Below, piece by piece: positions 61,925 through 64,000 of a DNA stretch of 64,000 nucleotides. Within the stretch, counting starts at the first letter, position 1. Every line of letters starts with the position of its first letter. Origin of the DNA: Nocardia exalbida NBRC 100660 (GTDB taxonomy: Bacteria; Actinomycetota; Actinomycetes; Mycobacteriales; Mycobacteriaceae); NCBI RefSeq assembly GCF_000308575.1, contig NZ_BAFZ01000004.1:1-64000 (forward strand), read 5' to 3'. The position numbers and the translations under genes are program-made. The notes below the pieces were generated by a model. That model worked only from the letters and a program-made list of their open reading frames with translations. It ran no database searches and was not told the origin of the DNA.

Positions 61925-62257
61925 GTGCAGCCAGGTGGCCAGTTCGATATGCAACAGTTGCTCGCCCAGGCGCAGCAGATGCAGCAGGCGGTGATGGAAG
62001 CCCAGGAAGAGATCGCGGCGACCGAGGTGGAAGGCGAGGCGGGCGGCGGCCTGGTCCGGGTCACCATCAAGGCAAGCGGCGAGGTGGTGTCGCTGACCAT
62101 CGACCCGAAGGCCGTGGATCCCGAGGACGTCGAGACCTTGCAGGACCTGGTCATCGGCGCGGTCAACGACGCGATGGCCAACGCGCAGCGCGTCGCCGCG
62201 GAACGGCTCGGACCGCTGTCCGGCGGCCTCGGCGGCGGTTCGCTGCCCGGTTTCTGA
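61925..62257 (+). CDS. ybaB: YbaB/EbfC nucleoid-associated protein
   Basis: A 110-residue YbaB/EbfC protein: N-terminal helix [20 protein letters not shown], beta sheet [18 protein letters not shown] and a C-terminal helix with Gly-rich tail. It binds DNA as a dimer. It precedes recR by 13 bp, as in many bacteria, and is probably co-transcribed. GTG 61925 is used; a GAGAGG ribosome-site match lies about 10 bases upstream. Confidence 0.92.
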   Translation: MQPGGQFDMQQLLAQAQQMQQAVMEAQEEIAATEVEGEAGGGLVRVTIKASGEVVSLTIDPKAVDPEDVETLQDLVIGAVNDAMANAQRVAAERLGPLSGGLGGGSLPGF

Positions 62258-62270
62258 GCCGGGGTAGCAG

Positions 62271-62879
62271 TTGTACGAGGGTCCGGTCCAGGATCTGATC
62301 GACGAATTGGGCAAGCTGCCCGGCGTCGGTCCGAAGAGCGCCCAGCGCATCGCCTTTCACCTGCTCGGGGTGGAGCCGCCGGAGATCGATCGGTTGCAGG
62401 CCGCGCTGCAGAAGGTGCGCGACGGTGTGCAGTTCTGCGTGACGTGCGGGACGGTCTCCGACGGCGAGCTGTGCCGTATCTGCGCCGACCCGCGCCGGGA
62501 CCGGACGATGATCTGCGTGGTCGAGGAACCCAAGGACGTGCAGGCGATCGAGCGCACCCGGGAGTTCCGCGGTCGCTACCACGTGCTCGGCGGCGCGCTC
62601 GATCCGCTCAGCGGCATCGGCCCCGACCAGCTGCGCATCCGGGAGTTGCTGGCGCGCATCGGAAACCAGGAGGACGGCGTCGACGTCAGCGAGGTGATCA
62701 TCGCGACCGATCCGAACACCGAGGGCGAGGCCACCGCCACCTATCTGGTCCGGATGCTGCGCGACTTCCCCGGCCTGAGCGTGACCAGGCTTGCCTCGGG
62801 CTTGCCGATGGGCGGCGACCTCGAATTCGCCGACGAGCTGACCCTCGGCCGCGCGCTGTCCGGGCGGCGCGCGCTGTAG
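62271..62879 (+). CDS. recR: Recombination protein
   Basis: A 202-residue RecR: HhH ([16 protein letters not shown]), zinc finger with C56, C59, C68, C71, and the Toprim segment ([18 protein letters not shown] through [10 protein letters not shown]). It acts with RecO/RecF in recombination repair. TTG 62271 is a rare start but gives the conserved [11 protein letters not shown]-terminus. It follows ybaB by 13 bp. Confidence 0.95.
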   Translation: MYEGPVQDLIDELGKLPGVGPKSAQRIAFHLLGVEPPEIDRLQAALQKVRDGVQFCVTCGTVSDGELCRICADPRRDRTMICVVEEPKDVQAIERTREFRGRYHVLGGALDPLSGIGPDQLRIRELLARIGNQEDGVDVSEVIIATDPNTEGEATATYLVRMLRDFPGLSVTRLASGLPMGGDLEFADELTLGRALSGRRAL

Positions 62880-62942
62880 CAGGCGCGAACGCCTCTCCCG
62901 AGCGGGATTGCGCGCCGCCCGGCGTGGGTTACCGTGTCGGAG

Positions 62943-63560
62943 ATGAGCATCGAATTCTTGCTGACGACGCTCGTCATCGTCGCCACCCCCGGAACCGGTG
63001 TGCTGTTCACGCTCGCGGCCGGACTGTCCAGGGGCGTGCGGGCCGCGGTGATCGCGGCTTTCGGCTGCACGCTCGGCACCGTCCCGCACCTGATCGCGGC
63101 GATCACGGGTCTGGCCGCGCTGCTGAACGCCGGCGCGGTCGCCTTCCAGACGCTGAAGTACCTCGGCGTCGCCTATCTGGTGTACATGGCCTGGAGCACC
63201 TTCCGGGACAAGGGCGCGCTCGCCGTGCCGGAACGGACCGGGCACCCCGCGCCCTCGGTGCGGAAGGTGATCACCTCGGCGGTGCTGCTGAACCTGCTCA
63301 ACCCCAAGCTGACCATCTTCTTCTTCGCGTTCCTCCCGCAGTTCGTGCCCAGCGGCGCGCCGGACGCCGTCGCGCGCATGCTCGAGCTGAGCGGCATCTT
63401 CATGCTGGCGACCTTCGCGGTGTTCGCGGTCTACGGCGCCTGCGCGGCCGCCGTCCGCGGCCAGGTCGTCTCCCGGCCCGCCGTCGTCACCTGGACGCGG
63501 CGGGTTTTCGGCGTCTCGTTCCTCGCGCTGGCGGGCCGGCTGGCCATCCAGAACCAGTGA
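62943..63560 (+). CDS. LysE-family amino-acid exporter
   Basis: A 205-residue membrane protein with about six helices: FLLTTLVIVATPGTGVLFTL (N-terminal PGP-like motif of RhtB/LysE), KYLGVAYLVYMAW and LLNLLNPKLTIFFFAFLPQF. The substrate, an amino acid or analogue, is unknown. ATG 62943 is used. A GTG nine bases earlier is possible. It lies after recR but separated by about 60 bp. Confidence 0.88.
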   Translation: MSIEFLLTTLVIVATPGTGVLFTLAAGLSRGVRAAVIAAFGCTLGTVPHLIAAITGLAALLNAGAVAFQTLKYLGVAYLVYMAWSTFRDKGALAVPERTGHPAPSVRKVITSAVLLNLLNPKLTIFFFAFLPQFVPSGAPDAVARMLELSGIFMLATFAVFAVYGACAAAVRGQVVSRPAVVTWTRRVFGVSFLALAGRLAIQNQ

Positions 63561-63565
63561 CGGTG

Positions 63566-63997
63566 CTAGAGATCGACGCGAGACCAGGGTAGGCCGGGGA
63601 AACGGCTGCGGTCGTCGTTGGCCCAGCCCCAGATGAGGGCGGCCACGGTGGCCGGGTCGGAGATGGTGGTGCCGAAATGCCTGTCGGGATCGCCGTCCCG
63701 GTATTCCACGGTGTACGCGCCGGAGTTGTCGCGGTAGGTCTGGATGTAGAACTGGTCGCCGCGCTCGACCACGAGGTACGGGTTGGGCGGGCTCAGCTCC
63801 GGGACCCACTGCTGGACAAGCGCTTCGGTCAGGTACGGGAACTCGCCCGCACCACCGTGCGTGACCATGGCGTCGACATGTCCGGCGGGATCGATCAGCC
63901 AGGCCAGCTGGGGGTCGTAGACGGCGTAGTTCAGCGGTGTGGCCAGTTCGAACAGCAGGTGGCGGACGAAACCGATCGCGTCGTAGAGACACGCCAC
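63566..63997 (-). CDS. Hypothetical protein, possibly continuing past the window
   Basis: A 143-residue frame (LNYAVYDPQLAWLIDPAGHV, HGGAGEFPYLTEALVQQWVP, YLVVERGDQFYIQTYRDNSG, IWGWANDDRSRFPGLPW). GTG 63997 may be the start, but the frame stays open to the window edge. No family recognised. Convergent with the LysE gene, 5 bp apart. Confidence 0.6.
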   Translation of the reverse strand: MACLYDAIGFVRHLLFELATPLNYAVYDPQLAWLIDPAGHVDAMVTHGGAGEFPYLTEALVQQWVPELSPPNPYLVVERGDQFYIQTYRDNSGAYTVEYRDGDPDRHFGTTISDPATVAALIWGWANDDRSRFPGLPWSRVDL

Positions 63998-64000
63998 GTG

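Overview
The window is high-GC actinobacterial chromosome, most likely Nocardia or a close mycolic-acid genus. The reasons are the uniformly GC-rich third positions, frequent GTG/TTG starts, two MMPL transporters each with a TetR regulator, a PknK-type kinase, an actinobacterial cytochrome b (QcrB), a WS/DGAT acyltransferase, tuberculostearate-type lipid genes and DUF397/DUF2207/ANTAR proteins. From general knowledge of Mycobacterium tuberculosis, tyrA, tadA and its partner, tRNA-Ser, ffs, the class Ic aspartate aminotransferase, dnaX, the fatty-acid methyltransferase/FAD oxidoreductase pair, an SRPBCC protein, ybaB and recR correspond to the Rv3715c-Rv3754 neighbourhood. This is a rearranged core region with lineage-specific insertions.

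Layout. 0-3 kb: accessory-looking cluster of a HATPase anti-sigma-like protein, a MerR regulator and an ANTAR protein with strong inverted repeats, then a frameshifted Tn3-family transposase C-terminus abutting a truncated gene, then a glycolipid-binding-like protein. 3-6 kb: tyrA, the tadA pair, tRNA-Ser(CGA), a RibD-like deaminase. 6-11 kb: guanine deaminase, two carboxymuconolactone-decarboxylase-like proteins, small membrane proteins including a tandem paralogue pair. 11-18 kb: MMPL/TetR pair, Rrf2 regulator, heterodimeric ABC exporter. 18-23 kb: queuosine block (tgt, YhhQ-type transporter, GluQRS) interleaved with DUF4190 and RDD membrane proteins. 23-28 kb: DUF397 protein, an isolated qcrB, WS/DGAT, tRNA-Ser(GGA), SRP RNA. 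28-43 kb: aspartate aminotransferase, methyltransferase, HhH-GPD protein, exported protein, a possible Cys-rich leader peptide before a ROK regulator, DUF2207, metallopeptidase, amt, second MMPL/TetR operon. 43-50 kb: very long dnaX, a 7-copy tandem repeat, fadA-fadB. 50-64 kb: phytase-like secreted protein, MarR/NTF2-like pair plus a decayed NTF2 copy, pknK homologue, tuberculostearate pair, VOC/MerR operon, ybaB-recR, LysE-family exporter.

The main functional groupings are tRNA wobble modification (tadA; tgt/yhhQ/gluQ), lipid metabolism (fadAB, bfaAB-like pair, WS/DGAT, two MMPLs) and DNA replication/repair (dnaX, ybaB-recR, HhH-GPD). No CRISPR array, defence island, prophage or intact insertion sequence is visible. 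The observations most worth follow-up are the tandem repeat in the probable fadA leader, the Cys-rich leader ORF before the ROK gene, the isolated qcrB, the Tn3 scar and the decayed NTF2 duplicate.
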